Shown here: one piece after another, positions 16,321 to 25,964 of the stretch | Layout: every line of letters begins with the position of its first letter | Position numbering within the stretch: the first letter of the stretch is position 1 | NCBI RefSeq assembly: GCF_002287375.1 | Contig: NZ_NPOA01000013.1 | Coordinates: forward strand, 1 to 64,000 | Length of the DNA stretch: 64,000 nucleotides | Origin: Virgibacillus profundi | GTDB taxonomy: Bacteria; Bacillota; Bacilli; Bacillales; Amphibacillaceae | Direction of reading: 5' to 3' | The notes under the pieces: generated by a model | The model's database searches: none | Told to the model about the DNA's origin: nothing | What the model saw: only the letters and a program-made list of their open reading frames with translations | Translations under genes and position numbers: made by a program

Positions 16321-18027
16321 TCATTCCAATTGATGATCCCTGATTTTATTATAAAGTGTTGAAATGGATATACCCAAAGAGTGCGCAGCCTTTTTTTTGC
16401 CTTCCATCGAAGTCCCATAATGATCCAATGTTTGTTGGATATGATCTTTTTCCATCTCCTTCAGGGTTAAAAGCGAAGGGATCTTGGAATTCTTTCCGCC
16501 CCTTTTTATGGAAGCAACCTGCGTTCTATACATATGTTTTTTTACCAAAGCATCCGGGATGACCGAGGAGGTGCTTTCATTCATTATTCTTTCCAGAAAA
16601 TTTTCAAGCTCCCGGATATTTCCTGGCCATTCATGCTCGAGTAAATACGAAGTTCCCTTTTCTGTAAGCTCCATTGGATTGAATCCTACTTTTTGCCCTA
16701 TCCTGTTTAACAGCTCCTGAACCAATAAAGGTATATCTTTTTTTCTTTTTCTCAATGGAGGTGCTTCAAGACGGATAACATTAAAGCGATAATATAAGTC
16801 TTCACGAAATTTACCCTCTGAAACTAATTTTTCCAAATCAGCATTTGTGGCTGCAATAATCCGAAAATCCACATGAATTTTCTTTAATCCGCCGATCCTT
16901 TCAAATTCCTTTTCCTGCAATACTCTTAACATTTTCGCCTGTAAGGAAAGATCCATGTCCCCTATTTCATCTAAAAATAAAGTTCCCCCATCAGCTAATT
17001 CAATCTTTCCTGCTTTTTGTTTTACTGCATGCGTGAAAGCCCCTTTTTCATGGCCAAATAACTCACTTTCCAGTAAGCTTTCAGGAATCGCTGCGCAATT
17101 TACAGTGACAAATGGTTGTTCACTAAAATTACTTTCTGTATGAATGGAATGAGCCAAAAGCTCTTTACCAGTTCCACTTTCTCCAGTGATTAATACAGTG
17201 GACCTGGATCGTGCTGCATTCTTAGCCTGGTTTAATGTTTCCTTAATCGCTTCACTTTCCCCAATAATATGATCAAGTGAATGTTTAGATTTATATCCGC
17301 CACTTGTTTGCTGATCACGAACTTTCTGTTTCTGTTCATGTTCCATCAGTTTTTCTGTTAAGTATTTTACTTCGGTAACATCCTGGAACGTGGTAACTGC
17401 GCCGATAAATTTATTATCACTGAAAATTGGAGCTGCATTGGCAATGGATTCTACATTTGAGCCCAGACTGGAAGATGTATGACTTAGCACGGCAGCCCGG
17501 GTTTTAAAGGCTTTGGCTAACGATCCATCCGGGGAAACTTCATCTATATGCTTTCCCAGCCTTTCCTCCGGAGGGATATTCGTAATCCTGGAGAAGGAAG
17601 GGTTTACAAATCGTACAATACCGTTGGAATCAATAAACTGCACGCCTTCATGTGAATGCGTTAAAATGGTTTGAAAAACTTTTTGCCTCCTAGTTAATGA
17701 TTGAATTTCGCTGATTTGATGAACGGTTTTTTCTAAAATCCAAAATGTATCTAATTCAATAATTACGCTGTTTGTTCTCTTTATCTTTTCCGCTTCTTCC
17801 CAATATGCTTTTTCTTTTCCGGCAATCAAAATGATATCAGCTTTCGATTCACCCAACTGTTCTCTAGAATGATAGACTTGAATTCCTTTATAACTGTTTT
17901 GATCAAATATAGGATCGAGCACCCCCATCAGGGAGATCCACCTTTTCTCATTCCAGCCAATCAGCTGATCCAGTATATCCCGCTGATAGCCAATAACCAA
18001 AACGAATAACGCAGTATGTAATGCCAT
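16321..18027 (-). CDS. Sigma-54-dependent PAS/AAA+/Fis transcriptional activator
   Basis: Bacterial enhancer-binding protein of about 568 residues. It has an N-terminal region of roughly 100 residues of the PrpR/receiver-like type, a PAS domain (about 110-225, VFQTILTHSHEGVQFID), an AAA+ domain (about 255-485) and a C-terminal Fis-type helix-turn-helix (HSLGISISTLYNKIRDHQ). AAA+ motifs seen are Walker A GESGTGKE, the sigma-54-contact loop ELFGHEKGAFTHA (the GAFTGA motif with His for Gly) and Walker B GGTLFLDEIGDM. The start is the ATG of MALHTAL, which has AAAGGAGG upstream; the earlier TTG is inside that site. It lies downstream of the racemase/dehydrogenase operon on the same strand, whose promoter region has a sigma-54 promoter match, so it is the likely activator. 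Confidence 0.93.
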   Translation of the reverse strand: MALHTALFVLVIGYQRDILDQLIGWNEKRWISLMGVLDPIFDQNSYKGIQVYHSREQLGESKADIILIAGKEKAYWEEAEKIKRTNSVIIELDTFWILEKTVHQISEIQSLTRRQKVFQTILTHSHEGVQFIDSNGIVRFVNPSFSRITNIPPEERLGKHIDEVSPDGSLAKAFKTRAAVLSHTSSSLGSNVESIANAAPIFSDNKFIGAVTTFQDVTEVKYLTEKLMEHEQKQKVRDQQTSGGYKSKHSLDHIIGESEAIKETLNQAKNAARSRSTVLITGESGTGKELLAHSIHTESNFSEQPFVTVNCAAIPESLLESELFGHEKGAFTHAVKQKAGKIELADGGTLFLDEIGDMDLSLQAKMLRVLQEKEFERIGGLKKIHVDFRIIAATNADLEKLVSEGKFREDLYYRFNVIRLEAPPLRKRKKDIPLLVQELLNRIGQKVGFNPMELTEKGTSYLLEHEWPGNIRELENFLERIMNESTSSVIPDALVKKHMYRTQVASIKRGGKNSKIPSLLTLKEMEKDHIQQTLDHYGTSMEGKKKAAHSLGISISTLYNKIRDHQLE

Positions 18028-18050
18028 CCTGATTCCTCCTTTCAAACGGG

Positions 18051-18150
18051 GAAACGGGGGGACGGTTCTCCCGTTTCACTTAGTTTTGTGTAGAACTAAT
18101 ATCTATTCTTGTGTTGCACTATTTGCAACACAAGAACCGTCCCCTTGTAT
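18051..18150. repeat. Composite REP element 2 with inner TTGCAACACAAG palindrome
   Basis: Outer GGGGACGGTTCT and AGAACCGTCCCC arms enclose about 70 bases, including a perfect 11-bp inverted repeat, CTTGTGTTGCA and TGCAACACAAG, at 18108-18134. Near-identical composites occur at 23654-23810 and 31641-31741. This copy abuts the 3' end of the transposase gene. Confidence 0.9.
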
Positions 18151-18923
18151 CATGCTCTATTAATCAAACTAGCTGAAACTCCTAAAATCCTTGCTGCCTG
18201 GCGTTGTGATATACCTTCTAATTCCTTCACTTTCCCTAATAAGTTATCTCTTTGCATTCTAGGCAAACTTTTCACTTGCGCAATCTCAATTATACCTAAG
18301 ATATCCCTGATAGCCCAAGTTGCTTCTTCATCCGTAATCCTCACTTTATTTTCATCCTCTAAACAAGTATCACTATTTTTACGCTCATTAAATTCTTTGA
18401 ATCTCTCTCTCGCTTGTATTACATCATTAGAAACTAATCCTAAGACAAAATCATAGTCTAGTAAGCCCTCTGGGGAGCTATTTTCACCATAATAACCATG
18501 ACAGCTGCTCCAATTCCATTCATCAATTTGCTGAACAATCCGCGCCTTCACAGGATTTTGATGTATATAACGAATTACCGTGAATAAATATCTTCGTGAT
18601 TCCACATTCTCACTTTTATAACGATCCTGGAATAAATGACCAGTTGTACGATACTTAGCGTTATAATAATGAACAAAACTTACACTAATGCGTTTTAAGG
18701 TCAACGATAATTGCTCATTCCCTTCTTTCAACAATAAATGTACATGATTATTCATCAAACTCCACGCAAAAACTTTCATCTCGGAGGTTTGTTTATATCT
18801 GAGGATAGTTTCAAGAAACTTCATGTTGTCTGCTTCATCGTGGAAAATCTCTTGTCGGTTGGCACCTCTATACATAACATGATAAATACCACTTCGACTC
18901 TTAGTTCTAGGTTTTCGAGGCAT
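18150..18923 (-). CDS. REP-associated tyrosine transposase (RAYT, Y1/HUH family)
   Basis: A 257-residue protein of the IS200/IS605-like Y1 transposase superfamily. The HUH motif is visible as NNHVHLLLKEG (about residue 60) and the catalytic tyrosine in YIHQNPVKARIV. Early motifs MPRKPRTKSRSGIYHVMYRG are typical of RAYTs. A C-terminal extension ends in a helix-turn-helix-like RQAARILGVSASLINRA. RAYTs are single-copy domesticated transposases thought to mobilise REP palindromes. Here the gene is bounded on both sides by REP elements (18051-18150 and 18955-19010), and similar palindromes are scattered over the next 23 kb. It separates the sigma-54 regulator from its probable target operon. The frame appears intact. 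Confidence 0.92.
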   Translation of the reverse strand: MPRKPRTKSRSGIYHVMYRGANRQEIFHDEADNMKFLETILRYKQTSEMKVFAWSLMNNHVHLLLKEGNEQLSLTLKRISVSFVHYYNAKYRTTGHLFQDRYKSENVESRRYLFTVIRYIHQNPVKARIVQQIDEWNWSSCHGYYGENSSPEGLLDYDFVLGLVSNDVIQARERFKEFNERKNSDTCLEDENKVRITDEEATWAIRDILGIIEIAQVKSLPRMQRDNLLGKVKELEGISQRQAARILGVSASLINRA

Positions 18924-18954
18924 ATCATCACCACTTTATAAATATTTGGGGAGG

Positions 18955-19010
18955 GAAACGTGGGGACGGTTCTTTCGTTTCACGAAACAGGAGAACCGTC
19001 CCCACGTTTC
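18955..19010. repeat. REP palindrome 3, upstream of the RAYT gene
   Basis: GGGGACGGTTCT and AGAACCGTCCCC arms surround CGTTTCACGAAACAGG. Together with element 2 it brackets the transposase gene. Confidence 0.9.
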
Positions 19011-19207
19011 CTCTGTTTCGAGTTCATATATACAAGATAAATAATTAATAGAAAATAGTCAAAAACGCATGAACCCCTGAAAACTAAATTTTATGCTCCC
19101 TTACTTCAGCTAAAACTACTCTTTACAACAGAAAAGAGGGATCAAATTAAATAATCCCCCAGATTTATTAAGTCAAAATCTATTTTCTATCATTTTTAAA
19201 TTAATTT

Positions 19208-19290
19208 ATGAAACGGAAGAACCGTCCCTGTGTCTCACCCGTCTCACCCCCTGCGTCTCATGAAACAAGAGAACCGTCCCCACGTCTCAC
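19208..19290. repeat. Partial REP elements 4 (two half-units)
   Basis: Two AGAACCGTCCC half-units, each preceded by GAAAC, lie in direct orientation with no complementary partner between them. They overlap the end of the BFD-like gene by a few bases. Apart from the REPs, 19010-19290 shows no coding signal. Confidence 0.8.
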
Positions 19291-19541
19291 CTAACAATGT
19301 CACCTAGTATCACTGGTCGGACTGGGTTTTGTGCACGTTGTAGGTGAGGCTTTGTTCCGTTACCTAATTTCGATTCCAGAATATCACGTACTATTGGCTG
19401 GCAGACCCTGCCCTGGCAATACCCCATGCCAACCCTTACTCTCTTTTTAATTCCGGGTACACTGTTGGCACCATCTTCCACTGCGTCCAGAACTTCCGAT
19501 AAGCAAACACCTTCACACCGGCAAATAATCATGTCATTCAT
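19287..19541 (-). CDS. BFD-like (2Fe-2S)-binding protein, dehydrogenase subunit
   Basis: About 84 residues starting [11 protein letters not shown]; the ATG has AGAAGG six bases upstream and overlaps the preceding stop (ATGA), showing translational coupling. Four cysteines in CRCEG and GYCQGRVC match the BFD-like [2Fe-2S] fold found in bacterioferritin-associated ferredoxin and in the small subunit of opine, hydroxyproline and related dye-linked dehydrogenases. The likely role is electron transfer within the complex formed with the three upstream oxidoreductase genes. The last codons lie within REP sequence. Confidence 0.85.
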   Translation of the reverse strand: MNDMIICRCEGVCLSEVLDAVEDGANSVPGIKKRVRVGMGYCQGRVCQPIVRDILESKLGNGTKPHLQRAQNPVRPVILGDIVR

Positions 19542-20749
19542 ATAACGCCTTCTTTCTCCCATAGCTTATTCAATTTCGTACGGCCTTCATCAATATTTGG
19601 TAAAAAACGGAGTGGAGATTGTATCCGCGCTTTTTCCATTTCCATTTTTGCCTCTTGAACAGTAATCGAGCCATTCTTTCCCAATGATTTCAGAATTGAA
19701 ACCGCTGCAAGCTGGCCCTGTGCGATGGCAACTTTTGCTCCTTCAATTCCGGTAATATTCCCGGCTACAAATAAACCGTTTATCGTTGTGGTCATATCCG
19801 GTCCATGTAATGGAATCACTCCTCCTAATTCAGGAATATCCACCAGCGTACAGCCTGTTGTCTCTGCAAGATCCACTAGTGGGTACAGCCCAGCGGATAA
19901 ACAGACGGCATCCACTTCCATTCGCTCAGCTTGTCCAACGGGCTTCCCGTCTGCGGATACAGATTGCAGTATTACTGCTTCGACCTGTTCACTGCCTTCT
20001 ATCCTAACGATTGATTTACGCAAATGGATTGGTACACCATTCACCTTAAGAAAATTAAATCTTAGTGCATGAGCGATTAATCGGGGAAACCAAGCCAGTG
20101 CATATTTTCCAAATGTACGGATGAAAGAATTGGGTGCAAGGCCCGCAACATCTTTAAGTCTTGCAACGGTTTGCACAGGGGTATGATGGTTGCCAGAAGC
20201 AGGAGATATTGGTGGCAGGACCATACCCGCTACATCGATACCGGCATTTTTCATCTCGATCATTACAGATAATGAGAGTGGGTCTATCCCTGCAATGAGC
20301 ACCTTTTCCCCCACTGCTACACGATGTAAATTCGTAAATGTCTGGGCAGCCCCGATGCTTATTCCGCCGGGTAAAGTCCAACCGGGAATCGGCAATGCTT
20401 TTTCTGCTGAACCGGTTGCCAATAGTAACACCTTTGACACTATCATATTAATTTTCGGGTGAGATAAATGTATTTTCCATTTTTCACTCACTGACCACGC
20501 TGTAACATTTGTAAAGATATGAACACCAAGGCCCCTTGCCTTTTTCTCCAATTGATCTGCAATGTTCTTTCCATTCCAGACTCTCTGATCAGGGGCAGCT
20601 TTGGGATCCTCATAATGCTGTCCCAGCAATCTCCCTCCAGGACGATAATACTCATCAATGACAGCAACAGTTAAACCATTTTCAATCATTTCTATCGCAG
20701 CGGTTAAACCGGAAGGCCCGGCCCCGATGATGGCAACATCAACTTTCAT
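19538..20749 (-). CDS. NAD(P)/FAD-dependent oxidoreductase, dehydrogenase alpha-type subunit
   Basis: A 403-residue flavoprotein. The N-terminal dinucleotide fold is [18 protein letters not shown], a second GxGx-type fold lies around 137-160 ([18 protein letters not shown], somewhat diverged), and the FAD-closing motif is [21 protein letters not shown] near residue 330. It resembles the HcnB/OoxA-type alpha subunits of heteromeric D-amino-acid, hydroxyproline or opine dehydrogenases, which pair with a DAO-type subunit and 2Fe-2S proteins. It overlaps the upstream 2Fe-2S gene by 11 bases and the downstream BFD gene by four. The electron acceptor (respiratory chain) is inferred. Confidence 0.85.
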   Translation of the reverse strand: MKVDVAIIGAGPSGLTAAIEMIENGLTVAVIDEYYRPGGRLLGQHYEDPKAAPDQRVWNGKNIADQLEKKARGLGVHIFTNVTAWSVSEKWKIHLSHPKINMIVSKVLLLATGSAEKALPIPGWTLPGGISIGAAQTFTNLHRVAVGEKVLIAGIDPLSLSVMIEMKNAGIDVAGMVLPPISPASGNHHTPVQTVARLKDVAGLAPNSFIRTFGKYALAWFPRLIAHALRFNFLKVNGVPIHLRKSIVRIEGSEQVEAVILQSVSADGKPVGQAERMEVDAVCLSAGLYPLVDLAETTGCTLVDIPELGGVIPLHGPDMTTTINGLFVAGNITGIEGAKVAIAQGQLAAVSILKSLGKNGSITVQEAKMEMEKARIQSPLRFLPNIDEGRTKLNKLWEKEGVI

Positions 20750-21059
20750 TTTCTAATTCTCCCTTATTTAGAGATGGGTTGGAGGAGAAAACCTCGATAC
20801 CTTCTCTGTTTGGAGTCAGACAGGTTCGGACGTTAGGAACACCGTCCACCTCAGCCCGGCACTCATAGCAATGACCAATCCCACAAAAAATCCCACGGTT
20901 TTCACCGGTAATTTCACAGGTGCGAATTGTTTTGATGCCATTGGCAAGCAAAGAAGCTGCAATAGGTTCCCCATCATAGCCAATTAATTTTTCATGATTA
21001 AAATAGAATTCGATTGTTTTTTGTTCTGTCTGATCCAATCTGTAGGAATTTGACAACAT
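20739..21059 (-). CDS. 2Fe-2S ferredoxin-type subunit (HcnA-like)
   Basis: A 106-residue protein with the ferredoxin pattern GIFCGIGHCYECRAEV followed by a fourth cysteine in RTCLTP. This is the Fer2_4 fold of the small subunit of sarcosine-oxidase-like and hydroxyproline/opine dehydrogenase complexes. The start ATG follows AGGGAGTG. It lies 25 bases after the DAO-like gene and overlaps the next gene, so the four dehydrogenase genes form one translational block. It probably passes electrons between the two flavoprotein subunits. Confidence 0.87.
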   Translation of the reverse strand: MLSNSYRLDQTEQKTIEFYFNHEKLIGYDGEPIAASLLANGIKTIRTCEITGENRGIFCGIGHCYECRAEVDGVPNVRTCLTPNREGIEVFSSNPSLNKGELENES

Positions 21060-21084
21060 CTATTCACTCCCTTCGTGACTTTGT

Positions 21085-22239
21085 TTACTGTTTAAATCGG
21101 CTCAAGGAAAATGCACGCATATCCTTTTCAGGTTCTTCCCCACATACAATCTGTGCCATGATTTTCCCTGTAATAGGAGCCAGTGCCACGCCATCTCCTT
21201 CATGTCCTGCAGCTATATAAATCCCATCCATACCTTGCACGGCTCCGAGAATAGGCTTGGCATCAGCGGTATAAGGGCGGAGTCCAGTAAACGTACGGAT
21301 AATCCGGACCTTTGCCAGCTGAGGAAAAGCACGGACTGCTACTTCCCCAATTTTTTGAGTGACCTCCGGATTCGTCTCTGTATTGTAGCCGACAAATTGC
21401 CGGGAACCACCAATTAGCAATGATCCACTATGAGTTTGGCCGATAGCTAACCCCACCCCGAAAGGATCGGCAGCTTCTCTGGACGCTCCCTTCCTTAATT
21501 TATTCGTGATATAGGAAGCACTAAGTATACCTGTACGAAGAAGCGGGGGAAGTCTTTCGGAGACAAGGATCTGGCCCTGTCTTGGAATGATTGGCACATC
21601 CACTCCAAGCGGCTTCAGTAATTGTGGCGTCCACACTCCCGCAGCCACAACAACGGCATCCGCATATAACTCCTCCTCTGATGTTTCTACTCCAATCACC
21701 CGGTTTTTTTCTGTCATAAGATTTCTCACCGGCGAGCCCAGTTTGATCACAGCTCCCAGTCTTCGGGCCGCACTTGCCATCGCAAACGAAACCTTTAACG
21801 GATTGACTTCTGCATCATGCTCCCACCATGTGGAAGCTAATAAATCTTCTGATAATCCAGGCTGACGTTTTCTGGCCTCATCACCGGAAATAAGCCTAAC
21901 ATCTACCCCCGATTTTTGCTGGAGGGCGACCATATCCTTTATTACCTTTAACTCTTCCTTTGTTTCAATGATAATCATTCCGCCGCTTTTTCTATATTCC
22001 AGATCCACTTCCAGTTCCTCTTCCAGATCCTGATATAATGCTGCACTTTTAATGGCAAGATCCAGTGTTGGACCAGGCTTTTTCGATTGGATCATAATGG
22101 CACGATCACAGGATCCCGAAGTACCTGAAGCAATATCTTTGGAATCGATTAACGTAACTTCTGCTCCTGACTTTGCTAGATAGTAGGCAATGGAAGTTCC
22201 AATAAGACCTCCGCCTGCCACAATCACCTTATAGCTCAC
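21085..22239 (-). CDS. DAO-family FAD-dependent amino/imino-acid dehydrogenase subunit
   Basis: A 384-residue flavoenzyme that probably oxidises the alpha-C-N bond of an amino or imino acid. Motifs are the N-terminal FAD fold VIVAGGGLIGTSIAYYLAKSG, the adenine-binding DSKDIASGTSG, and the C-terminal IYIAAGHEGDGVALAPITGK, all of the D-amino-acid oxidase/glycine oxidase (DAO) family. Length matches HcnC/OoxB-type beta subunits. The GTG start has GAGGAGGG upstream. Next to a racemase-family gene and two transporters it fits a catabolic pathway for an imported D-, imino- or N-substituted amino acid. The actual substrate cannot be read from sequence. Confidence 0.87.
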   Translation of the reverse strand: MSYKVIVAGGGLIGTSIAYYLAKSGAEVTLIDSKDIASGTSGSCDRAIMIQSKKPGPTLDLAIKSAALYQDLEEELEVDLEYRKSGGMIIIETKEELKVIKDMVALQQKSGVDVRLISGDEARKRQPGLSEDLLASTWWEHDAEVNPLKVSFAMASAARRLGAVIKLGSPVRNLMTEKNRVIGVETSEEELYADAVVVAAGVWTPQLLKPLGVDVPIIPRQGQILVSERLPPLLRTGILSASYITNKLRKGASREAADPFGVGLAIGQTHSGSLLIGGSRQFVGYNTETNPEVTQKIGEVAVRAFPQLAKVRIIRTFTGLRPYTADAKPILGAVQGMDGIYIAAGHEGDGVALAPITGKIMAQIVCGEEPEKDMRAFSLSRFKQ

Positions 22240-22294
22240 CTATTCCCTCCTCAAAACTCATTATCTATGATTTAAAAATTGTAGAACTGGTACC

Positions 22295-23638
22295 CTAACT
22301 GAATAAAAATACATGAACACCATATATAACTGCGGAATGTACCAGCAAAAGCACGGCTGCATACGGCAAATTCCAGCGAATGATTTGAAATACATTTGTT
22401 TTTATTAGACCCGAAGTACTGATAACAACCGGCGAGACTGGTGAAATAGTCGCCGCCACTGACCAGGCACTCAACAGCATCATTGCCATAACCATGACAT
22501 GGATGCCCAATTCATCATAGGAAACGGTTGCTACCAAAGCACTAATCGTTACAATTTGGTGGACTCCGATAAAAGAAAGCAGCGTAATGAGGCTGATTGT
22601 CATGACGATTAATAAGAATATGGATATATTCGCCATCCCGCCCCACACATTCTGAATATAGCCAGAAACTGGTGTGTGCGTCAGCACCAGGCCGAAAAAC
22701 CCGGCTGTCAAAAGCAGGTTCACTTCATTCGCCCTGCTCGGAATAATAATTTTCCTGTATTCATTTACTTCTTTAAAAAAATGACCGGGATATCGCAAAT
22801 AAACCGTCCATAAGAACGCAAAGAAAAATACGGTTAACGTGATTAGTACACTTACACTCAGCTGGATAAATGGTTCAAGCGCAAAAATAAATCCGGTCAG
22901 CAGAAAAAGGACGGCAAAAAGCTCATACATTTTTTTGTAATTTGGGTTCACTACACTGTCTCTGATCATCAATTCTATATTCCGCATTTCAATAAACTTG
23001 AACAGATAGTACCCAACAAAAAGTTGGAAAATACTCAGCAGCAGCCCATATGGCAAGTACTGATAAATGGGAATGTTAAGGGAGTACACAACTAAAAATA
23101 CAGACGCAAAATATGGTGACCAGGTATGAACCGATGTAAATCCACGCGCATATACCCTTCCCAACAACCTGTCAGGCAGCTTCAACTTCTGGAGCATGGC
23201 GTGAATAATATACATGGAACCCAAATTCGTAATGGGAGCAATTAGCGAAAAAAGACCGGAAATAAACAAATACATAAACTGCGGTTTTTGTTGGAAACGG
23301 GAAGTTATTCCTGCCAGATGACGATGATAATCTCCTAAACCAATTGGAATACCCAGCACAGGAACCACAACAATCAAACAAACAAGCGGCAGGTTTCTCG
23401 TAATCCCCTCTGCCCAAATTTCCAACGGCTGCTGCTGATAAAAAAATACACTGCAGCCTATAACCACCATAATAAGCCCGAATATTCTCGGCAGCCCCCT
23501 GCTATAGAACACACCGATGATGGCTACCACCGCAGTTAAAATCGTGTAAACTGCAAAGAAAAATGGATTGGGAAAAAGTTGGCCAATGATAAAGGTAACA
23601 ATTAATATGACAATGACACCATTAGATAACATATTCAA
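22295..23638 (-). CDS. Polytopic membrane transporter, unknown substrate
   Basis: A 447-residue integral membrane protein with about 11-12 hydrophobic segments. It has a small loop of charged residues near 110 (GLGDYHRHLAGITSRFQQK) and a helix-breaking motif, FTSVHTWSPYFASVF, around 160. The architecture suggests the ion-transporter superfamily (DcuC/CitMHS/TRAP-M-like), but the exact family was not recognised. The start is a TTG with GGGAG nine bases upstream. It is embedded between a TRAP-like permease and the DAO-like dehydrogenase gene, so it likely imports the operon's substrate or exports a product. Confidence 0.65.
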   Translation of the reverse strand: MNMLSNGVIVILIVTFIIGQLFPNPFFFAVYTILTAVVAIIGVFYSRGLPRIFGLIMVVIGCSVFFYQQQPLEIWAEGITRNLPLVCLIVVVPVLGIPIGLGDYHRHLAGITSRFQQKPQFMYLFISGLFSLIAPITNLGSMYIIHAMLQKLKLPDRLLGRVYARGFTSVHTWSPYFASVFLVVYSLNIPIYQYLPYGLLLSIFQLFVGYYLFKFIEMRNIELMIRDSVVNPNYKKMYELFAVLFLLTGFIFALEPFIQLSVSVLITLTVFFFAFLWTVYLRYPGHFFKEVNEYRKIIIPSRANEVNLLLTAGFFGLVLTHTPVSGYIQNVWGGMANISIFLLIVMTISLITLLSFIGVHQIVTISALVATVSYDELGIHVMVMAMMLLSAWSVAATISPVSPVVISTSGLIKTNVFQIIRWNLPYAAVLLLVHSAVIYGVHVFLFS

Positions 23639-23653
23639 GACGGATATCTCCCT

Positions 23654-23810
23654 AAACGGGGGGACGGTTCCCCCGTTTCACTTAGTTTTGTGGCATGGGG
23701 GTGTGAACAGGGGGACGGTTCCCCCGTTTCATGTGTAGAAGTCATATCTATTCTTGTGTTGCACTATTTGCAACACAAGAACCGTCCCCCTGTATCACCC
23801 CTGTATCACC
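23654..23810. repeat. Double/composite REP element 5
   Basis: Two GGGGACGGTTCCCCCGTTTC units in direct orientation are followed by the composite element's inner palindrome (CTTGTGTTGCA and TGCAACACAAG) and AGAACCGTCCCC. It lies between two transporter genes of one operon. Confidence 0.9.
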
Positions 23811-23813
23811 CGC

Positions 23814-25169
23814 TTATCCTATAAACCATGCAACTAATCCAATCAGTAAAAAGTAAAGGGAATTTGGCAAGGCAAGCATCATAACTTTGAGTGGGTCCAC
23901 TTCCTTACTTAAAATTCCACCGATCAATCCACATACGACGAATGCCGTCAAACCAACTGGCGGCATATTCTGACCAGCTGCCGCGATATGCGATGCACCG
24001 AGTGCGATCATACTCGGATCCACATTCATATTTTCCAAGATTGGTCCCAAAAAAGTAACGTTAACCGATTGGGCTGTGGTTTGGGAACCTGTGAGCATCC
24101 CAACAACAACAATGGATATGGCTCCACCGATTTTCACCATGGAAGCAGCGAGCCCTTCTGTCATCAGGGCAACTTTATCAATGAGACCGGATGCATAAAA
24201 CACCCCTACCATAACCCCGGCACAAAGCTGAATTTGTACAGTTTGACTTACTTTTGCCAGCCCGCCTTTAAATACTCCCTTTGCTTCTTTCCGAACAACT
24301 GGGAAAAGGAAACTGACGATGATGGCAATGATAATGGCCGATACCACCTGAAATGTGACCCCTTGCAAAATCGGGATTTCCATTAATGGATTTAAAATAG
24401 CGGCAAAGAAAGCCCATTCTGTGAAAATATTATATTCAAATAGCGTATTAGCAATAACAATAGCAACCAGAACAGCAAGTGGGATTAACGTCATCCACTT
24501 TTCTTTTAAAATTTGAAAAATAGACTGCGTCGTTTTTAAATGTTCCGGCATCTTTCTGCCACGCACAAACCGGAATGATTCCAAAATAGCAATAATACCA
24601 CCAATCGTCACCGTGATATAGGCAATTTTGATAACCGGATCCGGATCAGTACCAATTAAAGAAGATGAAAGAAAAACTCCCTGGGTAATCGGGGGCATAA
24701 TGGAACCTATCGATGCACCAACTAAAATAATCATCCCAATTTGTTCAGGTTTCACTTTTAACTCATGGAGCGAGTTAATAACCAGGAACCCAATAACCGT
24801 TGCAGCTGCAATGGCATCACCCAAAAAGGACCCGGCAATAATTAATGTAATAAAGATAGCTGCAATTAACCCCTTTGGCGAATCCCCAAATAAGGACCTG
24901 AGACTATTTAATGTTGTGTCCATCGCCCCAAGCTTTACTTGAGACTCAGCATATAACGATCCAAAAAGCGACAGCATGATTACCCAAGACAAACGATCAA
25001 TACCATCAATAAATGCCAAGGAAGTCTCAATTAGGCCAAGTCCGGAAATAATCGCTGAAGAAACAGCCGCTACGAGCAGAGCAACTTTTATATTCCCACC
25101 GATCACTGGTATCTGCTTTACCAAAGCAATTATAAATAACAATAAAAGCGGTATCACAATTTCAATCAT
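23814..25169 (-). CDS. TRAP-type large permease (DctM-like)
   Basis: About 451 residues with roughly 12 membrane segments and the motif VGASIGSIMPPITQGVFL, related to the GxxxPP region of DctM large subunits. The start at the ATG of MIEIVIPL (25169) is chosen because AGAGGGGG lies just upstream; the longer frame runs back into REP sequence and encodes REP-derived residues. There is no DctP or DctQ gene nearby, so it may act alone like other ion-transporter superfamily permeases, or with an unlinked binding protein. The substrate is probably an amino-acid-like or dicarboxylic anion, inferred from the operon. Confidence 0.8.
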   Translation of the reverse strand: MIEIVIPLLLLFIIALVKQIPVIGGNIKVALLVAAVSSAIISGLGLIETSLAFIDGIDRLSWVIMLSLFGSLYAESQVKLGAMDTTLNSLRSLFGDSPKGLIAAIFITLIIAGSFLGDAIAAATVIGFLVINSLHELKVKPEQIGMIILVGASIGSIMPPITQGVFLSSSLIGTDPDPVIKIAYITVTIGGIIAILESFRFVRGRKMPEHLKTTQSIFQILKEKWMTLIPLAVLVAIVIANTLFEYNIFTEWAFFAAILNPLMEIPILQGVTFQVVSAIIIAIIVSFLFPVVRKEAKGVFKGGLAKVSQTVQIQLCAGVMVGVFYASGLIDKVALMTEGLAASMVKIGGAISIVVVGMLTGSQTTAQSVNVTFLGPILENMNVDPSMIALGASHIAAAGQNMPPVGLTAFVVCGLIGGILSKEVDPLKVMMLALPNSLYFLLIGLVAWFIG

Positions 25170-25190
25170 AAAATCCCCCTCTTTTTTGGT

Positions 25191-25229
25191 GAAACGGGGG
25201 GACGGTTCTCCCGTTTCACGTGGTTCACG
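25191..25229. repeat. REP half-element 6
   Basis: GGGGACGGTTCTCCCGTTTC without the second arm, between the racemase and permease genes. Confidence 0.85.
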
Positions 25230-25248
25230 TAGCACTGGTTATGCGCTT

Positions 25249-25917
25249 CTAGATGGTTGAATGAATATAATTTACCAGCGTCGTACTATCAAAAATGGGC
25301 AAATCAGTCACTTCCTGGATTACTTTTTTATATGGCGGCATATTCGTACATTCCAGTATGATTGCTTTTATTTCCGGATGCGCTGCAACAAATTCGGCAG
25401 TCGCCTTTTTCATTTCCGCTTTAACAGCAGCCTCATCCAATGCGATTTCTTCTCTAATAATAGTCCCGGAAAACGCCTGCATTTCGTCCATCCCTTTTAC
25501 AATCACATGATGTTGTTCAGCATGGACTCCTTCAAAGTGTGCCGGTTTCAAACTGGACTTCGAGGCGGTAATAACCCCCACCGGTCCACCTGCCGTAATA
25601 CTAGCTATCGGTATTTGCAATAAACTGGAGGAATAAAATGGTATGTTTAATTGCTGCTGGATATCCTTTTGATATAAAGCCAGAAACCCACAGCTTGTAG
25701 TAATTGCTTTCATTCCTTCTCTTTCAAATTCCTTTGCAGCCTGAACAAATGGTTCTATTAAATCACGGTTTCCTTCTTTGACGACCCGGGAAATACTTGC
25801 CCCCTTCACTATTTTATAAGCGATAGGAAAAGAAAATGTATCTTTGTTGCCAATATCCCCTATTGGTCTATGAAACTGCGTCTCCAACATTAATATTCCT
25901 ATTTTTGCTTTGTTCAT
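25249..25917 (-). CDS. Aspartate/glutamate-racemase-superfamily protein
   Basis: About 222 residues from the ATG of MNKAKIGILML. The superfamily's two catalytic cysteines are visible: one in ITTSCGFLALY and one in IILECTNMPPY. A substrate loop, GGPVGVITASKSSL, sits between them. Members racemise or epimerise amino acids, hydantoins or maleate-type substrates. The start is uncertain: a strong AAAGGAGGTG lies 35 bases further upstream next to REP sequence, and no strong site precedes this ATG. It is the first gene of the operon that ends with the dehydrogenase subunits, so it may supply the enantiomer oxidised by them. Confidence 0.82.
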   Translation of the reverse strand: MNKAKIGILMLETQFHRPIGDIGNKDTFSFPIAYKIVKGASISRVVKEGNRDLIEPFVQAAKEFEREGMKAITTSCGFLALYQKDIQQQLNIPFYSSSLLQIPIASITAGGPVGVITASKSSLKPAHFEGVHAEQHHVIVKGMDEMQAFSGTIIREEIALDEAAVKAEMKKATAEFVAAHPEIKAIILECTNMPPYKKVIQEVTDLPIFDSTTLVNYIHSTI

Positions 25918-25964
25918 TTTAGTAATAACTGCGCAATTCCAACAGTATATTTCACCTCCTTTGG

